A stretch of DNA of 64,000 bases from Mytilus edulis (taxonomy: Eukaryota; Mollusca; Bivalvia; Mytilida; Mytilidae): contig NC_092345.1 of NCBI RefSeq assembly GCF_963676685.1, positions 81,843,592 to 81,907,591 on the forward strand, written 5' to 3'. Positions 35,061-45,166 of this stretch are shown one piece after another. A model generated the notes under the pieces. That model was not told where the DNA came from and did not search any database. It saw only the letters and a list, made by a program, of their open reading frames with translations. Every line of letters starts with the position of its first letter. Position 1 is the first letter of the stretch. Both the position numbers and the translations under genes were made by a program.

Positions 35061-35920
35061 TTCTGTTTTTAGTCACAGTCAACATGGCCAAAATTACAAC
35101 ATAGCGGTAAAATTTAAGATTTGTTTATTTTAATATCTGGATAAACCCCTACAAGTTGAGAAAAGACTGGATGTTGAGATGTTTCTGCTGTTCATTCTGT
35201 TAAAAGAGTTCTTATTGGTGTTATAGCTTTTAATTGACAAAATAATTTTCATATTCATAATAGAAATCAAATAGTTGAAGTGGTCAGTTGACTCTTTATT
35301 GTCTATTTAATATCTTGAGTCATTAAAAGTACATTTAATAAGAAATTGAAAATGCGACAATTATTACCTATACAAAACCATCAGAAAAGCCCCAAAATAA
35401 AAATAATTGCCCTAACATTTATATGATTTTTGACAAATTTTCCTGTCTTTGTCCATTATCTTAAAAAAAAAACTGAGAGATAAAAATTGTGTAAACAGTA
35501 AAAATGATCTGTAATACAAAATCTACAGAATTAAAAAGAAGCAGATACATGACTGAACATATTGAATGACTTTTTATAGGAGTTATTGCCCTTAAATTAT
35601 GTTTTATCTGTTATCTTGAAAACTATAAAAAGTTAGCAGAAACTATTAACAGCAAAATTTTCAGCAACACAACATACATAAATAAAACATTCCTGTATGA
35701 CCAAAACAATTGCAGACTCCTTACATGAGTATTCACTGTTAAATGATGCCGATTATTGAAATTGTTCAATATAGCCTTTTTTTGTGCTAATGTGGCATAA
35801 AGCAACCAACAATCAATCAATCAATTGAAATTGTTTTAGAGTTTTCTGCAAAAATGCCAATGTGATTGGAATCACTGGTTGAATCATTATTAGAGTTATT
35901 GCCCTTTAATGATGATTTTT
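35061..35920. other. No gene seen
   Basis: AT-rich sequence with recurring 'gttattgccctt' motifs (near 35583 and 35890), probably decayed repeats. Confidence 0.45.
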
Positions 35921-35924
35921 ATGG

Positions 35925-37262
35925 CCCATTTATGAGCATTATGTTTTCTGGTATGTGAGTCCATTCGTCCGTCCATTCGTTCATTCGTCCCTCCAATCGT
36001 TCGTTCGTCCATCCGTATGTTCTGCTCCAGGTTGAAGTTTTTGGTCAAGGTAGTTTTTAATGAATTTGAAATCCAATCATATTGAAACCAAATACACATG
36101 TTCTGTATGATATGATCTTACTAATTCTAATGCCAAATTAGAGTTTTTGTCAAGCCTGCAACTTTTGTTGCAGAAAGCTCAACATAGGGATAGTGATCCT
36201 GCGGCGGCGTTAGCTCACTTTTTAAAAGCTTTATATTTTAGAAGGTGGAAGACCTGGATGCTTCATACTTTGTATATAGATGCTTCATGTTACGAAGTTT
36301 CCGTCAGTCACATGTCCAATGTCCTTGACCTCATTTTCATGGTTCAGTGTTCACTTGAAAAAAAAGTTCAAATTTTTTGTAATGTTGAATTCTCTTTTAT
36401 TATAAGTAATAGGATAACTATATTTGATATGTGCGTACCTTGCAAGGTCCTCATGTCTGTCAGACAGTTTTCACTTGACCTCGACCTCATTTCATGGATC
36501 AGTGAACAAGGTTAAGTTTTGGTGGTCAAGTCCATATCTCAGATACTATAAGCAATAGGGCTAGCATATTCGGTGTATGGAAGGACTGTAAGGTGTACAT
36601 GTCCAACTGGCAGGTGTCATCTGACCTTAACCTCATTTTCATGGTTCAGTGGTTATAGTTAAATTTTTGTGTTTTGGTCTGTTTTTCTCATACTATATGC
36701 AATAGGTCTACTATATTTGTTGTATGGAATGATTTTAAGGTGTACATGTCTAGCGGGCAGATGTCATGTGACCTTGACTTCATTTTCATGGTTCAGTGGT
36801 CAAAGTTAAGTTTTTGAGTTTTGGTCTTTTTATCTAATACTATATGCCATAGGTCAACTATATTTGGTGTATGGAAATATTTTATGATCTTTATGTCAGT
36901 CGCGCAGGTTTTATTTGACCGTGACCTCATTTTCACGGTTCATTGCACAGTGTTAAGTTTTTGTGTTTTGGTCTATTTTTCTTAAACTATAAGTAATGGG
37001 TCAACTATACATGTTGTATAGAAGCATTTTTAGCTGTACATATCTGCCTGGCATGGTTCATCTGACCTTGTCCTCATTTTCAAGGTTCATTGGTCTTTGT
37101 TTAGTTATCTTGGTTAATATTAAGTTTATGTGACAGTTGTAATAAAGCTTAGCTTTATACTTAAGACTATCAACATAATATCAATGATTAGTTTAGAAGG
37201 CGAGACATTTCAGCGTGTGCACTCTTGTTATTCCACTTTCACGGTCCACTGAACATTATTGT
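35925..37262 (+). repeat. Dispersed repeat (family of 22040) interrupted by a 1.08-kb repeat
   Basis: The outer copy runs 35925-36148 ('ggtcaaggtagtttttaatg', 'aatgccaaattagag') and resumes at about 37230 with 'attccactttcacggtccac'. The inner element (36149-37229) starts 'gtcaagcctgcaacttttgt', has about five tandem units of ~125 bp around 'gacctcattttcatggttca', and ends 'cagcgtgtgcactcttgtt'. Open frames inside are repeat-derived. Confidence 0.8.
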
Positions 37263-37629
37263 TAAGACTTATTTTCGTGTGTTTGACTATTTTAAAATTA
37301 AAATTGCAAAAACGTCAACACTCGGGTAGAAACTTAAACTAACTGTGAAAGAAAAATAACCAATGATACAAGATCTACATTTTGTATAAAATTACCAAAC
37401 TGGTGCTTGAATATAGGAGTTATTGCCCTTACTTTGTAATTTGAGACTAATTTTTCCTGTGTATATATCTTGAAAACTAACAAATAGGAAGAAGCTATAT
37501 GCCATATAATTTACCCTCATTTTTCATGAGATAGACCCTTGAATTTTAAGAGTCAATATAGGATGAACGGATCATATAAACCGGAGGGAAAATATGATAC
37601 AAGCCCAAACGAAAAAATATAAACAAGCT

Positions 37630-38150
37630 AAATTGAAAAGAGGGGGGGCAAGGGGTTTAACTGTTATGCTGTTATGGGGCAATTTAATTCTTTGTTATCT
37701 GTTATTTTGAAAATATATTTGCTGTTAGCTGTTATTGTCTTATTCATTGTTAGCTGTTATTGGGCTTTTAGTTTTTTTGTTATCTGTTATTGTGATAATG
37801 GATTTGCTGTTAACTGTTATTGAAAATTGGAATGTTAGCATTTTTTTGACAGCCAATATTCGGTAGAAATTGAAGATCATTGGACATTGGGGTCTACCAG
37901 TCCACTAGTAATATGTTGGTCCCGTATTCGGAGAAGGATTCCATTAACATATACCCATTACAGAAGTGAGGTCCAGGACAATTCCAGTATATATCTTATG
38001 ATTATCCTTTGTAATAAATTCCATTTTATTTGGATAGATATAGGAAGATGTGGTGTGAGTGCCAATGAGACAACTCTCCATACAAATAACAATTTAAAAA
38101 GTAAACCATTATATGTTAAAGTACGGCCTTCAACATGTATTTAGAATTAT
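37630..38150 (+). repeat. 'gttatctgttatt' repeat and a 'gatgtggtgtgagtgccaat' mussel repeat
   Basis: 37640-37830 has many 'tgttatctgttatt'/'gctgttagctgttatt' motifs after a G run; a related copy is at 39780-39895. 38040-38145 holds 'ggaagatgtggtgtgagtgc' and 'caatgagacaactctccata', a very common mussel repeat. Confidence 0.65.
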
Positions 38151-38934
38151 CTTATTTTTTTTTTGTATGAGGATAATGTTCCTTGTTTCCCGTACCAACA
38201 TATTAAAGCAGAACAATTGTTAATATGACAAAAAGGAAAACATATGGCCAGGAATATCTGACAAGCATCTCAATTAAGGACTAGGTCCTTACTACCAGTT
38301 AACCTTTTATATAATATGGTACATTGACTCAGCTCTGGGATTCTTTTCAAAGCAGAACCAAACACATTGTACAATGAAAATTCCAATCATGTACTGGGCA
38401 CCGAAGCAGCACATAGCTCATTACAAACAAAGATGTGTTTCGTCTTCAAGCCATTGCTCCCCTACTAAACTATGTATTCTACTTACTAGTACACTTGGTC
38501 CAATCAATAGCCTGATAAAAAATTGAGCCTTTGAAAATAATAAGTTACTTTTGGAGTGTCAAAATTGGTTCGAGGTACTTGATAAATTGCATGCTTTTTT
38601 AATTGGTGCTTTTGATTTTTCTACCCTATATACTGACCACTTTGCCTCATAGTCTTATTAAGAAAAATTCACACACCTCATTAAATGGACATTTAGAAAA
38701 AGTCAGAATGCGAATATATATATTCAAACTCTTTTAGGTCATTTTTTAGTAGCAACAAACACAATAACTATGTGAATTGAATACCATAACAGCCCTTGAA
38801 TTTTTACTAGATATCATTTTCGTCTCTTTGACATATTCCTCATTTCCATTCTATTTTATTACACACTATTTAAATTACAAGCATGTGTGAGTTTCTATAA
38901 CTGTATAAAAATACATGCTGAAAAAAGTATTCTA

Positions 38935-39660
38935 TAACAAATAAACAGCTACGCCATGAGCGCATGATACGCCCGTCGCCCTTTTTGAAATATTCGATAA
39001 CTTCTTTATGTCATATCAGATATTTATAAAAATTAAAAGGGAGCTTCAGTCAATATATATATAAACAATACACCAAAGTTTCATGCGAACTGCTGAAAAC
39101 ATTTTTGAGTTATTGACCGAAAACTGGAAAATACCACCTTTATTAATGAATAAAACCCCTTAACTCAATAACATAAAATCTAAAATTAATGAAAATAGAA
39201 AGGGCGCTTACAACAATAGCTATAAACAATTCAGCAAAGTTTCATGAGAACTGCTGAAAACGTTTTTGTGTTAATGTCCGAAAACTGGAAAATCCCCCCT
39301 TTTTAATTAACAAAACCCCTTAACTCGGAAACGTAAAATCTAAAATTTATAAAAATTGAAAGGGAGCTTTACAATACAAAATTCCTTGCAAATTTGTGAA
39401 AGGATTTTTGAGATATTATCAGAAAACTGAAAAAAACCCACCATTTTTATTGAATAAAACCCCATTACTCAGAAACTTAAAATCTGAAATTTATGAAATA
39501 CGTAGGGGAGCTCACGTCAATAGATATAAACAATTTCCAAACGTTTTATGCAAATTGGTTAAAGTGTGTTGGAGTAATTATTCGACATGTTGACGACAGA
39601 CGGACAACAGTATTCCATGATACTTCCTGTAAACGAGCGTATAAAAATATATTGAGTAGT
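38935..39660 (+). repeat. Tandem-core element with the terminus shared with 31305-31475
   Basis: Starts 'aaataaacagctacgccatg' + 'agcgcatgatacgcccgtcg'. Four ~155-bp units follow, each with 'accccttaactc', 'aaagggagctt' and 'gaaaactggaaaat'. It ends with 'gacgacagacggacaaca' and 'gagcgtataaaaata'. Its cores differ from those at 28425-29228, but the terminus is the same. Confidence 0.75.
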
Positions 39661-40069
39661 AAACACATTCTAGATACATAATTTTAAAAACATGTTCATA
39701 GAAAACGGAATTCATTACAAAGGATTATACCTGTAATAAAAAATACTGGATTTGTCAAGGTCCCGACTTATTTCAATATTTCATTTACTGTTATCTGTTT
39801 TTGTCCATTTTAATTCCTTGTTATCTGTTATAAGCCAAATCAATTTGCTGTTATGCTGTTATTGGGACCCCCTTGCCCCCCCCCCTGAAAACTACATTCA
39901 AACCTATGATTGCGTTGGATAAAAATCGCAATTTTTATACTTGTGCATGTAAAACAAATTTCGTTATATATATAATAACATAATAACAAAACTTTACATC
40001 AAAGTTATGATTTCAGCTTTCCATTTTTATGTAGCAACATTCTGTCAGCGTCCTCATGCAGAACATATA

Positions 40070-41365
40070 TACACATGGAAAAAAGTATTGCAACACCAAA
40101 TTGAAATTGAAATTAAAAAAAACACTCTTTATTTTTTTGTGATATAATTTGGTAAAATAGAACTAGTTAAACATTATTTAAGTATCACCTGAGTTTAATC
40201 AATAAATATCGACTCGATAAGTTTTTATCTGCACATGCAGCTTCTGTACCCGTAAACAGCAAAACAGATGTTTTTACCCTCGTTGTTTTCAACACTTTAA
40301 ATAACCAAGTTTTTAAAGTTATGTAATTGACACCTTGTAATGGGTCCCTGACAACTCTTAACTGAAGCAAGATGGCAGATTATCAGCATAAGAGAAGCAG
40401 AGATGTCGCTGTAACAACTGCACGTATTGTTGGTCATCACCATTCCACTATAAGTCGTTTTGAGAATAAAAATCAGGCAATAAACGCTGTTAAAGACCTT
40501 CCGAGATAATGAAGACCCCCTATACCATTTGCTAGAGAAAATCAAGCATAATGAAGGTTGGTCAGAAGGAAACCCATTGCATACAAGACAATCCTAAAAA
40601 GAGAGTGGTGGCCATACAGGAGTCTTTTAACAAGAACTGTTCGAGATCAACTCATCGCTACTGGTTATCATGTGATAAGACCATTTCGGAGACCTTTGCT
40701 AACGAACAGACACACAGTTTTCCGTATCTAATGTAGTGCAGAGCTCGCCAAAGTTGGAAATTAGCATCGTGGAGGAAGATCCAATGTTCAAATGGAATTT
40801 GATTCATCTTCATTGGCCCGATCGTAGCCCGACTTTGAACCATATCGAGCATATATGAGACACTATTGGGCGGAAAGTGCGCGAAAGGACACCCCAGTTC
40901 AAACACATCATGAAACAAACAATGCCCTTCATCAGAAATGGTTGCTGCTACCTTAGCAACAAATTAGTCAATTTATGGCAGGAATCAGAAGACGTTAAGA
41001 TGCGGTTATCCGTTTGAATGGAGGCTGCGCACAAAGTATTAATTCTTTGGCATATAACGATCAACCATGATGTGAACAGTCATCTGAAGATTAATTTTGA
41101 AATGTCTGACATTGTAAAGTTCGACTACAGTAAAAGTTGTAAAATGCATTTTTTTGTACAAAAAACACTTCATTTTGTTATTAAAATTGTGGTTATATAA
41201 ATCTTTTTTTTTTCAAACATTTTTTGTTCGTTTCAATGCCAATGTTATCATAAGCTATGTTTCAATAATATTATACACATATTTTATGATATTTCATCCA
41301 AAAAAAGAGGCTGATTTTTCAAGTTTTAACAAATCAAGGTGTTGCAATACTTTTTTCCATGTGTA
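40070..41365 (+). mobile_element. Tc1/mariner-type element, inactive
   Basis: The element at 40072-41363 (1292 bp) has perfect inverted ends of at least 26 bp (cacatggaaaaaagtattgc ... gcaatacttttttccatgtg), flanked by TA at 40070-40071 and 41364-41365. It contains a broken Tc1 transposase. Confidence 0.92.
40372..40985 (+). pseudogene. Tc1-type transposase, stops and internal deletion
   Basis: In pieces: an N-terminal helix-turn-helix region (ARIVGHHHSTISRFENK, then a stop), a second DNA-binding segment (TRTVRDQLIATGYHVIRPF, RPLLTNRHTVFRI, stop), and the C-terminal DDE end (HWPDRSPTLNHIEHI, stop, DTIGRKVRERTP). The family form there is WPxxSPDLNPIEHxW. The central catalytic part with the first two acidic residues is missing. 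Several stops and frame changes make it non-functional. Confidence 0.85.
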
Positions 41366-42881
41366 TATGTTCCAGACCGTATGAGTATTTGGACCGTACG
41401 CGTACGGTCCGGACCGTATGCGTATACTCGTATGGTCCGACCATACGCGTACGGTCGGACCGTACGAGTATACTCATACGGTCTAGTACGAGCTGGACCA
41501 TACCGGTATTTGGACCGTATGGGTATATTTTAGACAAACATTTATCAACAAACTTTTATTGAGTTTTACAAATTAACATTTAATAATTTATTACAATAAG
41601 ATAAATAAAGTGAACTAGTGAACATTAAATTGAATTGAATAGTTCTGAAATTAATTGTCTATCAACATCCTGTTTTGGCACTCTCGGCCCGGGTGACACT
41701 TGCTGCCACAAGGAACGTCTGATTTCTTACATTTGCATGTCTTTGTCAGGCATGTTCCTTTACATTTGCATCTTTTACTTGCAAGAGAAAAACTTGCTTG
41801 TTTTGCGGCCGCATGCAAGGAAATTCCGTTTGTACTCCAATGTTCAGTTTCTATTTTCCTTGTCAAAAGTTCAATATCACCCATATCATAACACGAGTGC
41901 AATATACCAAATTCGCATGATAGCTTGTACAAACTCGCATCTTTTCCGATGATATCATCAACCCTACATAATAATCTGGGAAGATCTCCCGATGCTCTAT
42001 CAACAACTGGTATTCGCACAGTGACAAAGCTACCTTTTTCAATTTTTGCATTAGTTTTTGACACTTTTTTATTATATTTTCTCATTGTATTTTCGACAGA
42101 TTTCTTATAATATTTGTCAAGTATCTTTCGTATTCTGTCGTGAGAAGTCATTTGTTCATCGTCCATTGCTATGGTACAGTTGTTGTCCTCAGGAGGGTCG
42201 GTTATAATGTCATTCAGAATAATAAAATCATCAACTGCCATGATTTCGTCCTGTGTCGGTCTGTAGTCTGTACCATCGTATTTCTCTGTAGATATTTCTG
42301 ACGTTTCAGTTCGTCGTCGTTTTCGGGCAGGTTGAACAGTTTCTATCTGTAAATCGGTTTCAGCATCCGGCTGTGAGTCGGTCTCAGCATCTGTCTGTGA
42401 GTCGGTCTCAGCTTCAGTCTGTGAGTCAGTCTCCTTAACATATTGTCGGAATCTCGCTGAATCCCCTTTCCCATTTATCAAAACACTTCTAATTCTCTCA
42501 GTTTTCTCACAAGTAAACAGCTGGTTTGACGGTTTTTCCAGTAAAGTTCCTAAATATTCTAAAAACTTTTCTTCCCACATTTTGTTTACTTCTAAATAAT
42601 CTAATAACTTCAATTCAGTGAGCAATATTCAATTTCGTGTACATGTATTTCTGACATAAAATATATTACATGGGATTAACGGATTAAATTAACGCGACTT
42701 TTTTGAATAATTAAAATATTATGTTTTTATTCCAATTACTATTTAAGATTTTATATTAATTCGAGATTTCAGTTATGTTGACCTGTAATATACATTCGTA
42801 TCTTAGGAACTTGATCTACTTCTTAAAATCAGTTAGACCGTACGCGTACGGTCCAAATACTCATACGGTCTGGAACATATA
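41364..42881 (-). mobile_element. 1.5-kb Ginger-like TIR element carrying one intact ORF
   Basis: The element at 41368-42877 (1510 bp) starts TGTTCCAGACCGTATGAG and ends with its exact reverse complement. The inverted repeats are 42 bp and perfect. TATA flanks both sides (41364-41367 and 42878-42881), a possible 4-bp duplication. TGT...ACA ends and 4-bp duplications are as described for Ginger (integrase-type) transposons. Palindromic 'gaccgtacgcgtacggtc' motifs crowd the left subterminal region. Confidence 0.8.
41651..42625 (-). CDS. CXC-domain protein derived from a KRBA2/Ginger-type integrase, no catalytic core, 324 aa
   Basis: Intact ORF inside the TIR element. The N-terminus (1-64, with TCEKTERIRSVLINGKG) resembles the start of KRBA2-like integrase proteins as I remember them. 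Residues 65-91 are an acidic tandem repeat (ETDSQTDA-type), and RKRRR at 101-105 is a possible nuclear signal. Residues 160-253 (VTVRIPVVDRASGDLPRLL) match the region after the integrase core in that family. Residues 286-317 form a tesmin/TSO1-like CXC zinc-binding cluster (CKCKGTCLTKTCKCK, then CGSKCHPGRECQN), a DNA-binding motif. No HHCC or DDE integrase motif is present between these parts. So it appears to be an internally deleted derivative that kept its frame. It could bind the element ends or act as a repressor; that is inference. Confidence 0.7.
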   Translation of the reverse strand: MLTELKLLDYLEVNKMWEEKFLEYLGTLLEKPSNQLFTCEKTERIRSVLINGKGDSARFRQYVKETDSQTEAETDSQTDAETDSQPDAETDLQIETVQPARKRRRTETSEISTEKYDGTDYRPTQDEIMAVDDFIILNDIITDPPEDNNCTIAMDDEQMTSHDRIRKILDKYYKKSVENTMRKYNKKVSKTNAKIEKGSFVTVRIPVVDRASGDLPRLLCRVDDIIGKDASLYKLSCEFGILHSCYDMGDIELLTRKIETEHWSTNGISLHAAAKQASFSLASKRCKCKGTCLTKTCKCKKSDVPCGSKCHPGRECQNRMLIDN

Positions 42882-42959
42882 TATCTCTCAGTTAAAATAT
42901 ATTAGAGAGCTTGCATAAAAAATTTCCTAACATGATTTCCTTGATAAAGGGTTACTGCT

Positions 42960-43245
42960 CCAAGCGATGAAGTTGAAATTATCCCTACGTAAATGTTGCG
43001 GACTCCACCACGAGTTGGTTAACAGTTATGGAATATCTGATATATGTTTAACAGATGACGACCGATATATGTTCGAATTGTCATTTAAAACCACAATCCT
43101 GTTCTCTTTCCATAAATGTGATCTATCGAATTAGACTTATCACCTGGTTTGTATTTGCACTACCAACATGATGGGAGCCACTAGTGCAGCAGGATCTACT
43201 TACCATTCGGAGCACATGAGATCATTGTGTACTGGTTTTTTGTCG
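42960..43245 (+). pseudogene. 3' end of the RT retroelement (third copy)
   Basis: The plus strand reads MKLKLSLRKCCGLHHELV and NSYGI, matching LKSSLRKLYGRHH...DGYGI of 8446-8820. A degenerate tail with 'gcagcaggatctacttacca' and 'cggagcacatgagatca' follows, as in the tail near 8280. Confidence 0.65.
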
Positions 43246-44565
43246 AGTCTGCAACTTTTGTCACAGATGGCTTGACACAGGGATAGTGATCCGTCGGCGT
43301 CGGCGACGTTAACTTACTTCTTAAAAGGTAGAAGACCCGAATGTTTCATACTTTGTATATAATGTAGATGCCTTATGTTACGAAGTTTCCGTCTGTCACA
43401 TGTCCATTTCCCTTGACCTTATTTTCATTGACTACTTGAAAAAATAGTTAAGATTTTTTGTAATGTTAATTTTAAATAGAAAAACTATATTTGGTATGTG
43501 CGTACCTTGCAAGGTCCTCCTACCCGTCAGACCGCCGGTTTTCACTTGACCTCAACCTCATTTCATGAAACAATGAACAAGGTTAAGCTTTGGTGGTCAG
43601 GTCCATATCTCGGATACTATAAGCAATAGGTCTACTATATTTGGTGTATGGAAGTAGTGTAAGGTGTACATTTCCATCTGGCAGGTGTCATCTAATCTTG
43701 ACCTCATTTTTATGGGTCAGTGGTTATAGTAAAGTTATATTGTGTTTTGGTCTATTTTTCTTATACTGTATGCAATAGGTCTACTTTAGTTTAAACATAT
43801 TTTATTTGTTAAAGTACAAATTGGATAAGACACAAGTCAAACAGACTTATGAAGTCTTCTCCATTTAACATTTATAGCAATATAATACAAAAATATATGT
43901 ATGAGCATGCATGTATAGAATGGTATATCTATTTAGTAAATATATATATAAATATGGATCAAAAGACGGAAAATTGATGAAAAAGAAAACAATAATAATA
44001 CAGAAAAAAAAAAATAAAAAAAAAATATATAAATAAATAAATCATTATTTAGAAAACAGAAACACAAAAAAAAATATAAAAAAAATAACAACAAAAAAAC
44101 AAATAATAATAAAAAACAAAAAAAAACAAAAAAAAAAACGAAAAAATAAAGAGGACAAAAAAGGGGAGAAGAAATTTTACTTAGATAATGAGGTCTACTT
44201 TATTTGGTGTATAAAATGATTGTGAGGTGTACAGTACCAACTGGCAGGTTTCATCTGACATTGACCCCATTGTCATGGTTCAGTGGTCAAAGTTAGTTTT
44301 TGAGGGTTTTTTTTCTCTCTTTCTTATGCTATATGCAATAGGTAGACTATATTTGGTATATTGATATATAATTTATGACGTCAGTCTCGCATGTTTTCAT
44401 GATTTAACCTTGACCTCATTTTCACGGTTCATTGCTCAGTGTTTAGTTTTTGGTCTGTTTTCTTAATTAAGTAATAGGTCAACTATGTTTATTGTATGGG
44501 AGGATTGTAAGCTGTACATGTCTGTCTGGCATGGTTCATTTGGCCTTGACCTAAACTGGCTTAAA
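43246..44565 (+). repeat. Dispersed repeat (family of 36149-37229), interrupted by an insertion
   Basis: Begins 'gtcgagtctgcaacttttgt' and has the same order of blocks as 36149-37229: 'gcgtaccttgcaaggtcctc', 'ggtgtcatct', 'cattttcacggttcattgc'. It is split by the insertion at 43789-44191. Confidence 0.75.
43778..44202 (+). mobile_element. 403-bp A-rich insertion with 11-bp target duplication
   Basis: GGTCTACTTTA occurs at 43778-43788 and again at 44192-44202. Between them is a foreign segment starting 'gtttaaacatattttatttg', with a long A-rich stretch (43980-44150). An 11-bp duplication and an A-rich body fit a retrotransposed SINE/LINE-type insertion. Confidence 0.75.
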
Positions 44566-45166
44566 AATCCGGTGGACTTCCCACGGCACCCATTTGTAGA
44601 TACATATTTGAATTCATTCAACAAATTAATTTATGACCTGCATGTACGTGTCGATTAAAACACGGCCATGTACCAAATGGTCAATATTAATCATCCGTGT
44701 AATTTGCTCTATGGGATGTTTGCAAAGTTTCCACGGAGGCAATTTCTTGGCATGATATTGTCACATCTTCCGCATCAAAAGAGAGCTGAACGCCTTCTTA
44801 TTTTAGAAAATTGGGAATTGAATAGTTAGTCATCAAAATATATAAATGCGAGTTATATAGTTAGCAAAATGTCAAAGTTCTGAATTTAATCCATTTCCTT
44901 ATTAAGATGACAAAACTCTCCATATAAGAAAACTACTTTTGTCCATCATAATTTTTGAAAGTTCACAATCATTGTATATATAAGTGCTATTAATAATGTT
45001 CGGTCACAATTTTCATTTGGTCAGATATATGAATAGAAATGTGTACGTTTGTATACACAGCTTGAAGGAGATTTATACCAGTAAGCTAATACTTCCGACG
45101 ATATAAGTTACTTTATATGACTCCTTATCGTGACCACAGACACTCCCACGGACGAAAGATTTAAAT

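Noticed and set aside
36147-36515. 122-codon plus-strand frame
   Set aside because: Lies wholly in a dispersed repeat that recurs at 43246 and 12705 without conserving the frame.
37887-38144. 85-codon plus-strand frame
   Set aside because: Translated from a common mussel repeat.
37640-39895. Single 2.2-kb transposon bounded by G/C-run inverted ends
   Set aside because: The inner 'ctgttat' motifs are in the same orientation at both sides and no target duplication is visible; more likely two separate repeat copies.
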